Positions 1 through 7,489 of a DNA stretch of 48,945 bases are shown here, piece after piece (position 1 is the stretch's first letter; every line of letters starts with the position of its first letter). The notes below the pieces were generated by a model. That model was not told where the DNA came from. It ran no database searches and was given only the letters and a program-made list of their open reading frames with translations. The stretch comes from Candidatus Uhrbacteria bacterium (lineage in GTDB: Bacteria > Patescibacteriota > Patescibacteriia > UBA9934), in contig CALRGY010000006.1 of assembly GCA_943358395.1 (NCBI GenBank), positions 1 to 48,945 of the forward strand, in the 5' to 3' direction. The position numbers and the translations under genes were made by a program.

Positions 1-617
1 CGATCAAAATTCCACAGTGTATATTCCGGCGGCATTGGATCGACGCCTTCCTCTTCAGCAATCGTCTCCAATCGACCGCTCAATTGGGCAAGCACGCCCA
101 TCAGCGTACGCCGACGTTGCGCAACATGAACCACTCCAACCTGTGCCGACTCCGTAATCTCGCCTACAAATAATCTTTCCAATATTGCTGCACGCTCCAT
201 TCGAGGATTCACTGCACATAATTGCTCAATAAGTGGAGCAATGCGTTCCGCAAACAGCGCCGTGCCTCCCAGAATGTCACGAATCATCTTTTGTGTATCC
301 GCATTACGAAGCTCTGCGTCACCGCATGTCGCATACGTCAATAATTGCGTTCCAAGAATTCCATGCTGATCATCAAAAAACGCACTTTCCAAATCTACAG
401 TAACATCTAGCCATTCTTCGTATGCGATCGTTCCACGCATCTCGTCATCCGCAGTCCGCAACGCCAACGACTGCTCCGCAAATGCATTCGCATCGATCGT
501 TGCATATATCAGCTCCTTCAATGTTGACGGAACACTAATCTCTCGCGACTTCTCCGCTTCTTCCAAACCTAAATGATCAGGTTCTAACGACGCATCGATA
601 AACGCACGCTCTGTCAT
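1..617 (-). CDS. hypothetical protein, 3' end outside window
   Basis: The visible part is the first 205 codons of an open frame that runs off the left edge of the window. I do not recognise a family. The protein is acidic, looks mostly helical and has no obvious membrane segment or metal motif. The start is well supported: a GGAGGT Shine-Dalgarno sits 7 nt before the ATG, and the ATG overlaps the stop of pgk in an ATGA junction. It is therefore a translationally coupled downstream member of the gap-doxX-ndh-pgk cluster. The strong SD contrasts with the SD-less first genes of the window. Confidence 0.7.
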   Translation of the reverse strand, partial: MTERAFIDASLEPDHLGLEEAEKSREISVPSTLKELIYATIDANAFAEQSLALRTADDEMRGTIAYEEWLDVTVDLESAFFDDQHGILGTQLLTYATCGDAELRNADTQKMIRDILGGTALFAERIAPLIEQLCAVNPRMERAAILERLFVGEITESAQVGVVHVAQRRRTLMGVLAQLSGRLETIAEEEGVDPMPPEYTLWNFD

Positions 618-1756
618 ACCAACACCTCCAGCGCCGGCATCACGTCGCCGGAGAGGAAGGTGAGCATGGCGCCGCCGCCGGTGGAGACGTGGGCGAAGGA
701 GTCGGTGAGGCAAAGGTCTTCCAGACATTCAACGGTCTCTCCCCCGCCGATGATGGTGATGGCTTTGGTGTTTTTTGCGATTGCCTGGGCAATGGCATGT
801 GTGCCAGCAGTGCCATCCGATCGAGTCGTGATTCCCATTGGCCCGTTCCATATAATGTATTTCGCCTGGGCGATTGCAGAACAAAATGCGGCAATCGTCG
901 ACGGCCCAATGTCGGGAACGATGTCTTTTGTTACAACAACGTCACACGGCAAAAATATCTTTTTTCCAAATGTCTTTGCAATAGCCTTTGCCACAGCAAC
1001 ATCTTTCGGCTTCGTGAATTCTGCAGCATCGATTGGAAGTGAGCCGATGTCTGCTTTGAGCATCGTTAGCGCCGTTGCACCGCCGACAAGAATGGCATCG
1101 ACGTGGGGACCAAGATTTTTGATAAGGGAAATCTTTGTGGCAATTTTTGCGCCGCCAAGAATCAAAACCGATGGAGACTTTGGCGCAAGAGAAAGTGCAC
1201 GTACCTCTCGCACCACCAACTCTCCAGCAAAATGTGGGAGATATTTCGTCGCTGCTACCAGCGATGCATGTTTGCGGTGACACACGCCAAACGCATTATT
1301 CACATACACGTCGCCAAGTGCAGCAAGGCGCTTCGCGAAATCTGCGCTATTTTTTTCTTCTCCAGGATTGAATCGGAGATTTTCGAGCATCACAATTGCA
1401 CCCGGTGCCATGCGGTCGATCACTCGCGCTGCGTCGTCACTTACTCCCTGCGCAATGAATCGAATGGGATAATCGAGAACTCGTGATAGCGCCCGCGCAA
1501 CAGGCTTCAATGACAACGCTTCATTCCGCTTTCCCTTCGGATCACCAAGATGGGCAATGAGAACAATCCGTGCGCCACGGGATTGGAGGCGATGAATTTC
1601 GGGCATTACCGAGAAGAGACGATGCAACCCGTTTGGCGATACGCGACCATTCACCAACGGCACATTCGCATCAATGCGGAGGAGCACTCGACTATCCCGA
1701 GGAATATCGCGAGCTGTCCAGGAAGTGATGGGATGTGGGGATTTGCGTGTCTGCAT
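614..1756 (-). CDS. pgk: phosphoglycerate kinase
   Basis: Catalyses the ATP-forming step 1,3-bisphosphoglycerate + ADP to 3-phosphoglycerate + ATP in cytoplasmic glycolysis. The protein is 380 aa, slightly shorter than the usual 390-400. Visible family motifs: RIDANVP (27-33), LENLRF (124-129), VNNAFG followed by HRKHAS (152-165), a GGGET nucleotide-binding segment and a C-terminal STGGGA. Two conserved positions differ: the family HLGRP motif reads HLGDP (69-73), replacing a substrate-binding arginine, and the usual NDAFG reads NNAFG. A TACAAT box ends 4 nt before the ATG and partly overlaps the end of a 125-bp palindromic repeat, so the mRNA may be nearly leaderless. Its stop overlaps the next start (ATGA). 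It lies in a cluster with GAPDH and NADH dehydrogenase. Family call certain; activity of this variant is inferred. Confidence 0.95.
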   Translation of the reverse strand: MQTRKSPHPITSWTARDIPRDSRVLLRIDANVPLVNGRVSPNGLHRLFSVMPEIHRLQSRGARIVLIAHLGDPKGKRNEALSLKPVARALSRVLDYPIRFIAQGVSDDAARVIDRMAPGAIVMLENLRFNPGEEKNSADFAKRLAALGDVYVNNAFGVCHRKHASLVAATKYLPHFAGELVVREVRALSLAPKSPSVLILGGAKIATKISLIKNLGPHVDAILVGGATALTMLKADIGSLPIDAAEFTKPKDVAVAKAIAKTFGKKIFLPCDVVVTKDIVPDIGPSTIAAFCSAIAQAKYIIWNGPMGITTRSDGTAGTHAIAQAIAKNTKAITIIGGGETVECLEDLCLTDSFAHVSTGGGAMLTFLSGDVMPALEVLV

Positions 1757-1764
1757 AGGAATTG

Positions 1765-1888
1765 TAGGACTTTCTCATTTTAGGCTATTTTCGGTGCGCA
1801 AGGAAAAAATTCGCGAGGTGTACTTAACGGTACATTGAGCGAATTTTCGACGCAGCAAGCCGAAAAGAGACAAAATGAGGAAGTCCTA
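1765..1888. repeat. 125-bp palindromic repeat family A, copy 1
   Basis: An imperfect inverted repeat whose ends read TAGGACTTTCTCATTTT and, on the other side, AAAATGAGGAAGTCCTA, with a GTAC...GTAC palindrome at the tip of the hairpin. It lies between pgk and the NADH dehydrogenase and overlaps the 3' end of the latter, supplying its last 21 codons and its TAA stop. Other full copies: 4786-4910, 19899-20044, 21221-21348, 21463-21587, 25036-25160, 44695-44819. Confidence 0.9.
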
Positions 1889-3044
1889 AAAAATACTTCG
1901 CGTCGATGAAGAGTCTGATGATGTGCCCAGTATACCCCAAAACGGGGACGCCGAATGCGGTGCCGATAGCGTAACGCTCGCCAAGAGCGATGATAATGTC
2001 CCATCGCTTTTTCTGTTGATAGGCAATAACGGGCTTTTTTTCAATCATCGCCACAATATTTCTCGCAACAATTCCCGACTGCTGCACTGCTGCCTGGGCG
2101 GTTTGCGGATCAGGGTATACACCATCGCGCAGCACAGCGGCATCGCCGAGAATAAAAATGTCGCGATACCCCAACGCACGCAATGTATCGTCGACGAGAA
2201 TTCTTCCCTGGGCATTTTTCTCAAATGAAAGCGCACCGATGAACTCCGGCATCTTTACGCCAAGTGCGGTAATACAAAGATTGCAAACGATGACTTCGAC
2301 GGATTCAGCCGGCGTTCCATGATCGATGTGTCGCAAGCCTACCGAATGCTCGGCGACATTGACGAGCATCGTCTGCATGCGGAGGATGATACCAAGATGA
2401 CGCAATCGCCGATGAACCGCATTACGCAAAAGGCGCGGCAACATTGGCAATGGCTCGGTGCCGGAATCCACAAGCACGACCTCGATCGATCTCCGCGGAA
2501 TTTTTCCCTGGCGCTCGAATCGACGAACCGTTGCCGCACATTCCGCTGCAAGCTCTATTCCATTTGCTCCAGCACCTGCAACCACAATACGCTGCGATGA
2601 TTCTTGCGCCGCATGAGTGATGCGCGCCATTTCCGATCGAATCATCGACGCATCCCCGGTATGTTTCAATGTCTTTGCGTACTGCTTTGCGCCAGGAATC
2701 CCAAAATCATTTGCAACACTTCCTGGCGCCAACACACAGATGTCATACGCGATCATTGATCCATCCGCGCATGTTACGGTTCGAGCTACAGGATCGATAG
2801 ACTGCATTGTCTCATGTCGAAATCGAATCCCAGCGAAATAATCAAAAGCGAAATCTGCACGCACATTCGACGTATCTCTCCCGATAGTACCGGCAGCAGC
2901 CGTATGCAGCCACGGCGTATACACCGAAGCAGAACGAGGATCGATGATGGTTATCGCGATCTGTTTCGCGATCGAAGAACGCAAGAGGCGGCATGCGACA
3001 CTAAGACCACCGAATCCGCCACCGATGATGAGAATTCTCTGCAT
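1824..3044 (-). CDS. type II NADH dehydrogenase-like FAD oxidoreductase
   Basis: A 406-aa pyridine-nucleotide oxidoreductase most like single-subunit NDH-2, which oxidises NADH and reduces quinone at the membrane face without pumping protons. The N-terminal FAD-binding loop GGGFGG is at 8-13, a second dinucleotide-binding loop GAGANG at 157-162, and an ILGDAAV FAD-binding segment lies in the C-terminal third. The start at 3044 is chosen because the Rossmann fold begins right there; a start 27 nt upstream is possible. The last 21 codons and the stop are encoded by a family A palindrome, so the natural C-terminus appears to have been replaced or extended. Neighbours are GAPDH, a DoxX-like protein and Pgk, which fits reoxidation of glycolytic NADH. 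The exact electron acceptor is unknown. Confidence 0.82.
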   Translation of the reverse strand: MQRILIIGGGFGGLSVACRLLRSSIAKQIAITIIDPRSASVYTPWLHTAAAGTIGRDTSNVRADFAFDYFAGIRFRHETMQSIDPVARTVTCADGSMIAYDICVLAPGSVANDFGIPGAKQYAKTLKHTGDASMIRSEMARITHAAQESSQRIVVAGAGANGIELAAECAATVRRFERQGKIPRRSIEVVLVDSGTEPLPMLPRLLRNAVHRRLRHLGIILRMQTMLVNVAEHSVGLRHIDHGTPAESVEVIVCNLCITALGVKMPEFIGALSFEKNAQGRILVDDTLRALGYRDIFILGDAAVLRDGVYPDPQTAQAAVQQSGIVARNIVAMIEKKPVIAYQQKKRWDIIIALGERYAIGTAFGVPVLGYTGHIIRLFIDAKYFLGLPHFVSFRLAASKIRSMYR

Positions 3045-3075
3045 ACATGAATCAACTTTTTCTCCTTTCATCTCC

Positions 3076-3218
3076 TAGCCCCCCTCTAAATCCCCCTCCT
3101 CCCCCTTACCCCTCCATAAATGGAGGGGAGTTCACGATTAAGATTCATCACCGAGTACCCTCCCCCTGCAAAGGGGGAGTAAGGAGGGGGTGGGAGTTAG
3201 GAGGGGGCTGAAACCGAG
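3076..3218. repeat. G/C-rich hairpin repeat family B, copy 1
   Basis: Intergenic between doxX and ndh. It holds two short palindromes: CCCCTCCATAAATGGAGGGG and, near its far end, CTCCCCCTGCAAAGGGGGAG, joined by a spacer containing GTTCACGATTAAGATTCATC and flanked by C-rich and G-rich tracts that pair with each other. The same architecture recurs near 18419, 27482, 30694, 44041, 47568 and 47894. Confidence 0.75.
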
Positions 3219-3231
3219 AGGGTTCCCATTC

Positions 3232-3729
3232 TTACCCAAACAAAAATCGCGTCACTGCACTCGGCTTGCGGAGATTTCCGAGCACGGTGGCATTCAAACC
3301 AAAGGCATGGCCAGCGCCGCCGGCAACAAAGAGAAGGAGCACTGCGGCGTAAATCACGTGTTCATCGATATATCCATGTGCCGTGTTCTCTACAAAATGC
3401 GCCAAGTAATACAACGTCATGAGTGCGATACCGAACAGTGCTGCCGGGCGCGTGAGAAGACCAATGATGAGCGCGATGCCGAGGAGGAATAATCCCCATG
3501 CATTGAGCACATCGATGATGCCGTTGCCTGCCAATGATCGAAACCATTCCGCAAACGGCCCGTTTGCCACAGCAAGATACGTTGCCGCACTCCATCCGGT
3601 AGAAATCTTTGACCACCCCGTTGCAAGAAATAACCCTCCGAGTACCAAGCGAAGAAGCACATACGCCGCACCAAAGGCACGTTCATGTGTTGCTGAAGAA
3701 ATTTTTCCCAGTGTTGATTGTGTGCGCAT
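3232..3729 (-). CDS. DoxX-like membrane protein
   Basis: A 165-aa protein with about four membrane segments, starting near residue 20, typical of the DoxX/DoxD family. Family members occur with thiosulfate:quinone oxidoreductase or with other small membrane redox or stress systems; the substrate cannot be told from sequence. The start at 3729 is preferred over the longer frame from 3831 because the extra residues are low-complexity and overlap the 3' end of gap. No SD is seen. A half copy of repeat A lies 24 nt upstream. The position between GAPDH and NDH-2 suggests a link to quinone or redox metabolism, but this is inference. Confidence 0.8.
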   Translation of the reverse strand: MRTQSTLGKISSATHERAFGAAYVLLRLVLGGLFLATGWSKISTGWSAATYLAVANGPFAEWFRSLAGNGIIDVLNAWGLFLLGIALIIGLLTRPAALFGIALMTLYYLAHFVENTAHGYIDEHVIYAAVLLLFVAGGAGHAFGLNATVLGNLRKPSAVTRFLFG

Positions 3730-3752
3730 AGTATGTGATGAGAATGATGGGT

Positions 3753-3769
3753 AAAATGAGGAAGCCCTA
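3753..3769. repeat. half copy of repeat family A (17-mer end)
   Basis: Read on the minus strand this is TAGGGCTTCCTCATTTT, the terminal 17-mer of the 125-bp palindrome with one difference. Its first three bases are the TAG stop codon of gap. No second arm is visible nearby, so it is either a decayed copy or a stand-alone site. Confidence 0.7.
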
Positions 3770-4762
3770 TAATGAAAGACAAAGCTCGACAAGACTATGG
3801 GAATAGCCCCACTCGTTGTCGTACCACGCAACCACCTTCACAAGATTGCCGTCGACGACGTTCGTGAGCGAAAGATCGACGGTGGCAGAGTGCGGGTTGC
3901 CGATGAAGTCCGAGGAGACAAGTGGTTCGTCAGTAACTCCAACAATATCTTTAAATCGAGGAAGCTTCGTTGCGGCAACGATTGCAGCATTCAATTCTTC
4001 GATTGTGACATTCCTCTTCAAAAGAAACGTCATATCGGAAAGTGACACCGTTGGCACCGGAACGCGAATCGATAATCCATCGAAGTGATTCTTCAGCGAC
4101 GGGATCGTTAACGCAACGGCGATTGCGGCACCGGTTGACGTGGGAATAATATTCTCTGCCGCAGCCCTACCCTCGCGCAGATCTTTCCGCGGCGCATCAA
4201 TTAAGGACTGCGATGCCGTGTATCCATGCACCGTGGTCATCATCGCCTTCTCGATACCGAATGCTTCTTCGATGATCGCCGAAACTGGCGCAACACAGTT
4301 TGTGGTACAGGAAGCATTACTCAGAACTCTCGCCTTTTCCCCTTTGATATTTTCATTATTCACCCCCATCACAAACGTTGGCACATTTCCGCCTTTTGCC
4401 GGCGCAGAAATAACAACACGTTTCGCGCCAGCCGCAAGATGCACACTCGCCTTCTCTTCCGTTACAAACAGCCCCGTCGATTCAACGACGATATCAATAT
4501 CCAAATCCTTCCACGGCAATTGCGCCGGATCTTTCTCTGCACAAAGCCGAATTGTTTTCCCTCCGATGATCAATGCACCATCGGTATGACTCACGTCCAC
4601 ATTCCACGTTCCGTAATTCGTATCGTGCTTTAACAAATATGCAAGCGTTGCTGCATCGGTAAGATCGTTAATCGCCACAACATCGAATTCCTTCTTCTCC
4701 CATCCCACCTTCAACACCGTTCTTCCGATCCGCCCAAACCCATTAATAGCAATACGAGGCAT
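3767..4762 (-). CDS. gap: glyceraldehyde-3-phosphate dehydrogenase, type I
   Basis: Oxidises glyceraldehyde-3-phosphate to 1,3-bisphosphoglycerate with reduction of NAD+. The protein is 331 aa, full length for the family. It starts with the Rossmann motif INGFGRIGR (6-14); the catalytic cysteine is Cys152 in SNASCTTN; a TGAA segment for phosphate binding and the C-terminal WYDNEWGYS motif are present. The start at 4762 is chosen because it directly precedes the NAD-binding motif; the open frame extends further upstream into a repeat. An extended -10 box TGATACAAT ends 10 nt before the ATG, and there is no SD. The stop TAG is formed by a half copy of repeat A. First gene of the gap-doxX-ndh-pgk cluster. 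Confidence 0.97.
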   Translation of the reverse strand: MPRIAINGFGRIGRTVLKVGWEKKEFDVVAINDLTDAATLAYLLKHDTNYGTWNVDVSHTDGALIIGGKTIRLCAEKDPAQLPWKDLDIDIVVESTGLFVTEEKASVHLAAGAKRVVISAPAKGGNVPTFVMGVNNENIKGEKARVLSNASCTTNCVAPVSAIIEEAFGIEKAMMTTVHGYTASQSLIDAPRKDLREGRAAAENIIPTSTGAAIAVALTIPSLKNHFDGLSIRVPVPTVSLSDMTFLLKRNVTIEELNAAIVAATKLPRFKDIVGVTDEPLVSSDFIGNPHSATVDLSLTNVVDGNLVKVVAWYDNEWGYSHSLVELCLSL

Positions 4763-4772
4763 AGATGCCAGT

Positions 4773-4781
4773 ATTGTATCA
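4773..4781 (-). promoter_or_regulatory. extended -10 promoter of gap
   Basis: TGATACAAT on the minus strand, with the hexamer ending 10 nt before the gap ATG. Transcription would start about 3 nt before the start codon, so the mRNA would have almost no leader. Confidence 0.55.
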
Positions 4782-4785
4782 TCTT

Positions 4786-4910
4786 TAGGACTTCCCCATT
4801 TTGCCCATTTTCGGCTTGCATCATCGGAAAGTCGTTCAACGTACCGTGAAGTACGTCTCACGACCTTTCCTCGATGCGCACCGAAACTGGTCGAAAATGA
4901 GAAAGTCCTA
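4786..4910. repeat. palindromic repeat family A, copy 2
   Basis: Full 125-bp copy with ends TAGGACTTCCCCATTTT and AAAATGAGAAAGTCCTA. The tip holds AACGTAC and GTACGTC arms. It fills the gap between the ATP-grasp gene and the gap promoter. The outer TAG on its high-coordinate side, read on the minus strand, is the stop codon of the ATP-grasp gene. Confidence 0.9.
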
Positions 4911-5789
4911 CGATAGTGACGATGAAGTATTTCGACGCTGTTTCTCGAGCAAGTACTTCACCATCTCCTCCGCAATATTGATTCCCGTAACATTTTGGGT
5001 ATACCTGAAGTCGTTAGGGAAATTGACTTCAGCGATATACGGCTGATCATTTTCGTCGAATAAAAGATCAACGCCTCCAGTTTCAATACCCAACGATCGG
5101 ACAGCACGCACGGCGATCTGTTGAATGTCTTCTGAAAACACCCGGGCCTCTGGCTTTTCCTTTATGCTATCGCTGGCGTTCGTACGAAATTCTCCTACTG
5201 GAGGATAGGTAATATGGCTCGCAATCACCCGATCACCCAAAACAATTAAACGAGCATAATATCGATGCGCGATATATTTTCGAATCAAGATCGACGACCG
5301 CAAAGAACGAAGATAATCAAGAATCGACCGCAAACTCTGCAACGAATCCACCTGCATGACACCAATGCCGTACGAGCCACCGCGCATCTTTACAATAAGC
5401 GGAAATCCCCCAAGGTATTCAATAGCCGCAGACAAATCTTCTTCGGTTACCGGAATATAGGGCACCGATGGAATAACAGGGAGTCCAATATTCTTATGAA
5501 TAAAATAGGAACAGCCCCGCGTTCCGACTGCGCTCTCCCAATGCGTATAAAACGTTGTGCACGTTGGAGTAATCATCATGCGCTCTGCAGTATGGGCTTT
5601 TTGTCCCCACGAAATGCGATAGAGCAGATCATCATTCCCTAGAACCGGCAGCTGCGACAACGGAAAATTCGCTATAGTATATTCGCGATACTCCACGCCA
5701 AGCACCACGCATGCATCATGAAACATACGAGAAGTACTCGGCATATCGGAATGGGATTTTTTGGTATTCACCAGACAGTGCAACGTCAT
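4908..5789 (-). CDS. RimK-like ATP-grasp ligase
   Basis: A 293-aa protein with an ATP-grasp fold of the RimK/glutathione-synthetase-like type. The central glycine-rich ATP loop is at about 127-144 (GGFPLIVKMRGG then SYGIGV), and the metal/ATP-binding segment near 237-263 contains GGVDLLFDEN and AEVNF. Family members join an acid to an amine at the expense of ATP; RimK itself adds glutamates to ribosomal protein S6. The real substrate cannot be read from sequence. It lies downstream of tsf but is separated from it by a terminator, so it probably has its own promoter. Its TAG stop is the end of a family A palindrome. Confidence 0.8.
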   Translation of the reverse strand: MTLHCLVNTKKSHSDMPSTSRMFHDACVVLGVEYREYTIANFPLSQLPVLGNDDLLYRISWGQKAHTAERMMITPTCTTFYTHWESAVGTRGCSYFIHKNIGLPVIPSVPYIPVTEEDLSAAIEYLGGFPLIVKMRGGSYGIGVMQVDSLQSLRSILDYLRSLRSSILIRKYIAHRYYARLIVLGDRVIASHITYPPVGEFRTNASDSIKEKPEARVFSEDIQQIAVRAVRSLGIETGGVDLLFDENDQPYIAEVNFPNDFRYTQNVTGINIAEEMVKYLLEKQRRNTSSSLS

Positions 5790-5807
5790 ATAGTATGAAG
5801 AGAAATC

Positions 5808-5838
5808 AAAAACCGAGCCGTTTTCTTGGCTCGGTTTT
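5808..5838 (-). terminator. rho-independent terminator after tsf
   Basis: An 11-bp stem CCGAGCC/GGCTCGG extended by A/T pairs, with an 8-nt loop, followed on the minus strand by a T run. It lies 14 nt past the tsf stop and ends the rpsB-tsf transcript. The A/T flanks make it potentially bidirectional. Confidence 0.85.
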
Positions 5839-5851
5839 GGAATAAAGAGCT

Positions 5852-6442
5852 CTATGCGCCTAATTGCATGCGAATCATGCGACCAATGCGAAGGTTTTCA
5901 CCAATAGCAGTGATGTTTTCTGTGAGAAGCTGTTGAATGGTCTTTTCGTCGTCTTTGATGAAGACCTGCTCCAACAAACAGATGTCTGCGAAAAACTTGT
6001 TCAGCTTGCCGTCGAGAATTTTCTCGATCATTTCTGCTGGCTTCCCTTCTTGGCTGAGCTGTTCGCGATAGACTGCCTTTTCACGGTCGATCACGTCAAC
6101 AGGCACCTGGTCGCGAGAAACATACTGCGGAGCACTTGCGGCAATATGCATTGCAAGGTCTTGACCGAAGGCGATAAACTTCTCATTTCGTGCCACGAAG
6201 TCCGTTTCACACAGTACCTCCACGAGTACCGCCAACTTGTCGCCGTGCGCGTAGGCAAACACTTTGCCCTCCGCTGTAACACGATCTGACTTCTTCGCCG
6301 CCTTTGCGGCGCCTGTTACACGCAACGCGTCGATTGCCTTTTCCATGTCGCCGCCCGCTTCTTCTAATGCACGCTTGGCATCCATCATGCCCGCGCCACT
6401 CATTTCACGCAGCTTTGCAACGTCACCAGCAGAAATTGCCAT
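5852..6442 (-). CDS. tsf: translation elongation factor Ts
   Basis: Guanine-nucleotide exchange factor for EF-Tu. The protein is 196 aa, matching the short, Thermus-like form rather than the roughly 280-aa E. coli form. The N-terminal UBA-like domain contains LREMSGAGMMDAKRALEEA (about 11-29), and the diagnostic TDFVARNEKF motif follows around residue 80. The start at 6442 is the first ATG that fits the family N-terminus; an upstream in-frame TTG is less likely. It is the partner of rpsB immediately upstream (12-nt gap), the classical rpsB-tsf operon, and is closed by a strong terminator. Confidence 0.97.
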   Translation of the reverse strand: MAISAGDVAKLREMSGAGMMDAKRALEEAGGDMEKAIDALRVTGAAKAAKKSDRVTAEGKVFAYAHGDKLAVLVEVLCETDFVARNEKFIAFGQDLAMHIAASAPQYVSRDQVPVDVIDREKAVYREQLSQEGKPAEMIEKILDGKLNKFFADICLLEQVFIKDDEKTIQQLLTENITAIGENLRIGRMIRMQLGA

Positions 6443-6454
6443 ACATTGGTTCAA

Positions 6455-7333
6455 TTACTTTTTCCCTTCTGGTTTACGCACTTCTGGCTTTGCTTCTGCC
6501 TTTGCCGCACCAGCCTTTCGTGCAAGTTCTTCTTTCGTCGCATCGTCCAAATCATCAACCACAGCACGGGAACTGTCTGTTAATTTCACATCGTCCTCTG
6601 CATTCACGCGCAAAATTGCTGCTGCCTTTTCTTTTGCTACCGCTGTTGCACGAGCCTTTCCTTCCTTCACCGCTTCTGCAACCAATTTTGTCATCATGGT
6701 CAAGCTTCCTACAGCGTCGTCGTTTCCTGGAATAACGTACTTGATTCCACGAGGGTTCACGTTGCTGTCCACAAGGGCAACCATAGTTACGCCCATGGTC
6801 GTTGCTTCCCGTACTGCTGTTTTTTCATGACGAGCATCCAAAATGAACAATGCATCTGGCAGCTTTGTGAGCGTAGAAAGTCCACCAATCTTTTCGTCGA
6901 GCTCTTCAATTTCACGCGAAAACTGCAACTGCTCCAATTTCGTGTACTTCTTCAACTCGCCTTTTGCAGACTTATCTTTTAAGTCCAAGTAGTGACGAAT
7001 GAGCTTCTGGATTTGCGCAAAGTTCGTCAACGTTCCACCCAACCATCGAGTGGTGATGTATGGCATGCCCACTTCCTTGGCATATTCTTCAACCACAGGC
7101 TGTGCCTGGCGCTTGGTACCAACGAACACAATCGATCCACCACGCGCCACTGTTTCGGTAACGAATGTGAGTGCACGTTCCAATTGTGCCTGCGTCTTTT
7201 CCACGTCGATGATGTGAACACCGCTCCGTTCGCCGTAAATAAACGGCTTCATTTTAGGGTGCCAACGGCTCGACTGGTGACCAAAGTGCACACCTGCCTT
7301 TACCATTTCAAGTAACGAAGGAATCTTTGCCAT
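6455..7333 (-). CDS. rpsB: 30S ribosomal protein S2
   Basis: A small-subunit ribosomal protein, 292 aa. The core is conserved: AGVHFGHQSSRWHPKM (13-28), TRWLGGTLTNF, and DARHEKTAVREA followed by VDSNVNPRGIKYVIPGNDDA. It exceeds the usual 230-260 aa because of a charged C-terminal tail rich in Ala, Lys and Glu, which looks disordered. The start is supported by AAGGA 8 nt upstream, a clear SD. It heads the rpsB-tsf operon, and the 5' leader has the potential to fold (see 7361-7426). Confidence 0.97.
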   Translation of the reverse strand: MAKIPSLLEMVKAGVHFGHQSSRWHPKMKPFIYGERSGVHIIDVEKTQAQLERALTFVTETVARGGSIVFVGTKRQAQPVVEEYAKEVGMPYITTRWLGGTLTNFAQIQKLIRHYLDLKDKSAKGELKKYTKLEQLQFSREIEELDEKIGGLSTLTKLPDALFILDARHEKTAVREATTMGVTMVALVDSNVNPRGIKYVIPGNDDAVGSLTMMTKLVAEAVKEGKARATAVAKEKAAAILRVNAEDDVKLTDSSRAVVDDLDDATKEELARKAGAAKAEAKPEVRKPEGKK

Positions 7334-7360
7334 AGTGAAATCCTTTTAGCCTCGGTTTTT

Positions 7361-7426
7361 GCATCTCGGGCCCTTTCTACATAAGGGAGGATCCGGTCGA
7401 TGATGAGTCAAAAACCTGTGAGATGC
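7361..7426 (-). promoter_or_regulatory. possible structured rpsB leader
   Basis: In the 5' untranslated region of rpsB, GCATCTC and GAGATGC can form a 7-bp closing stem around an inner CCCT/AGGG hairpin. Many bacteria regulate rpsB-tsf through an S2-binding leader RNA. I infer the same role here only from position and pairing; the published motif was not matched base by base. Confidence 0.3.
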
Positions 7427-7489
7427 TGATGAATAATTGCCTGTAGAAGACGGCGAAATGGTACCCAATTTTTGCAAAAAGCGCAAATA

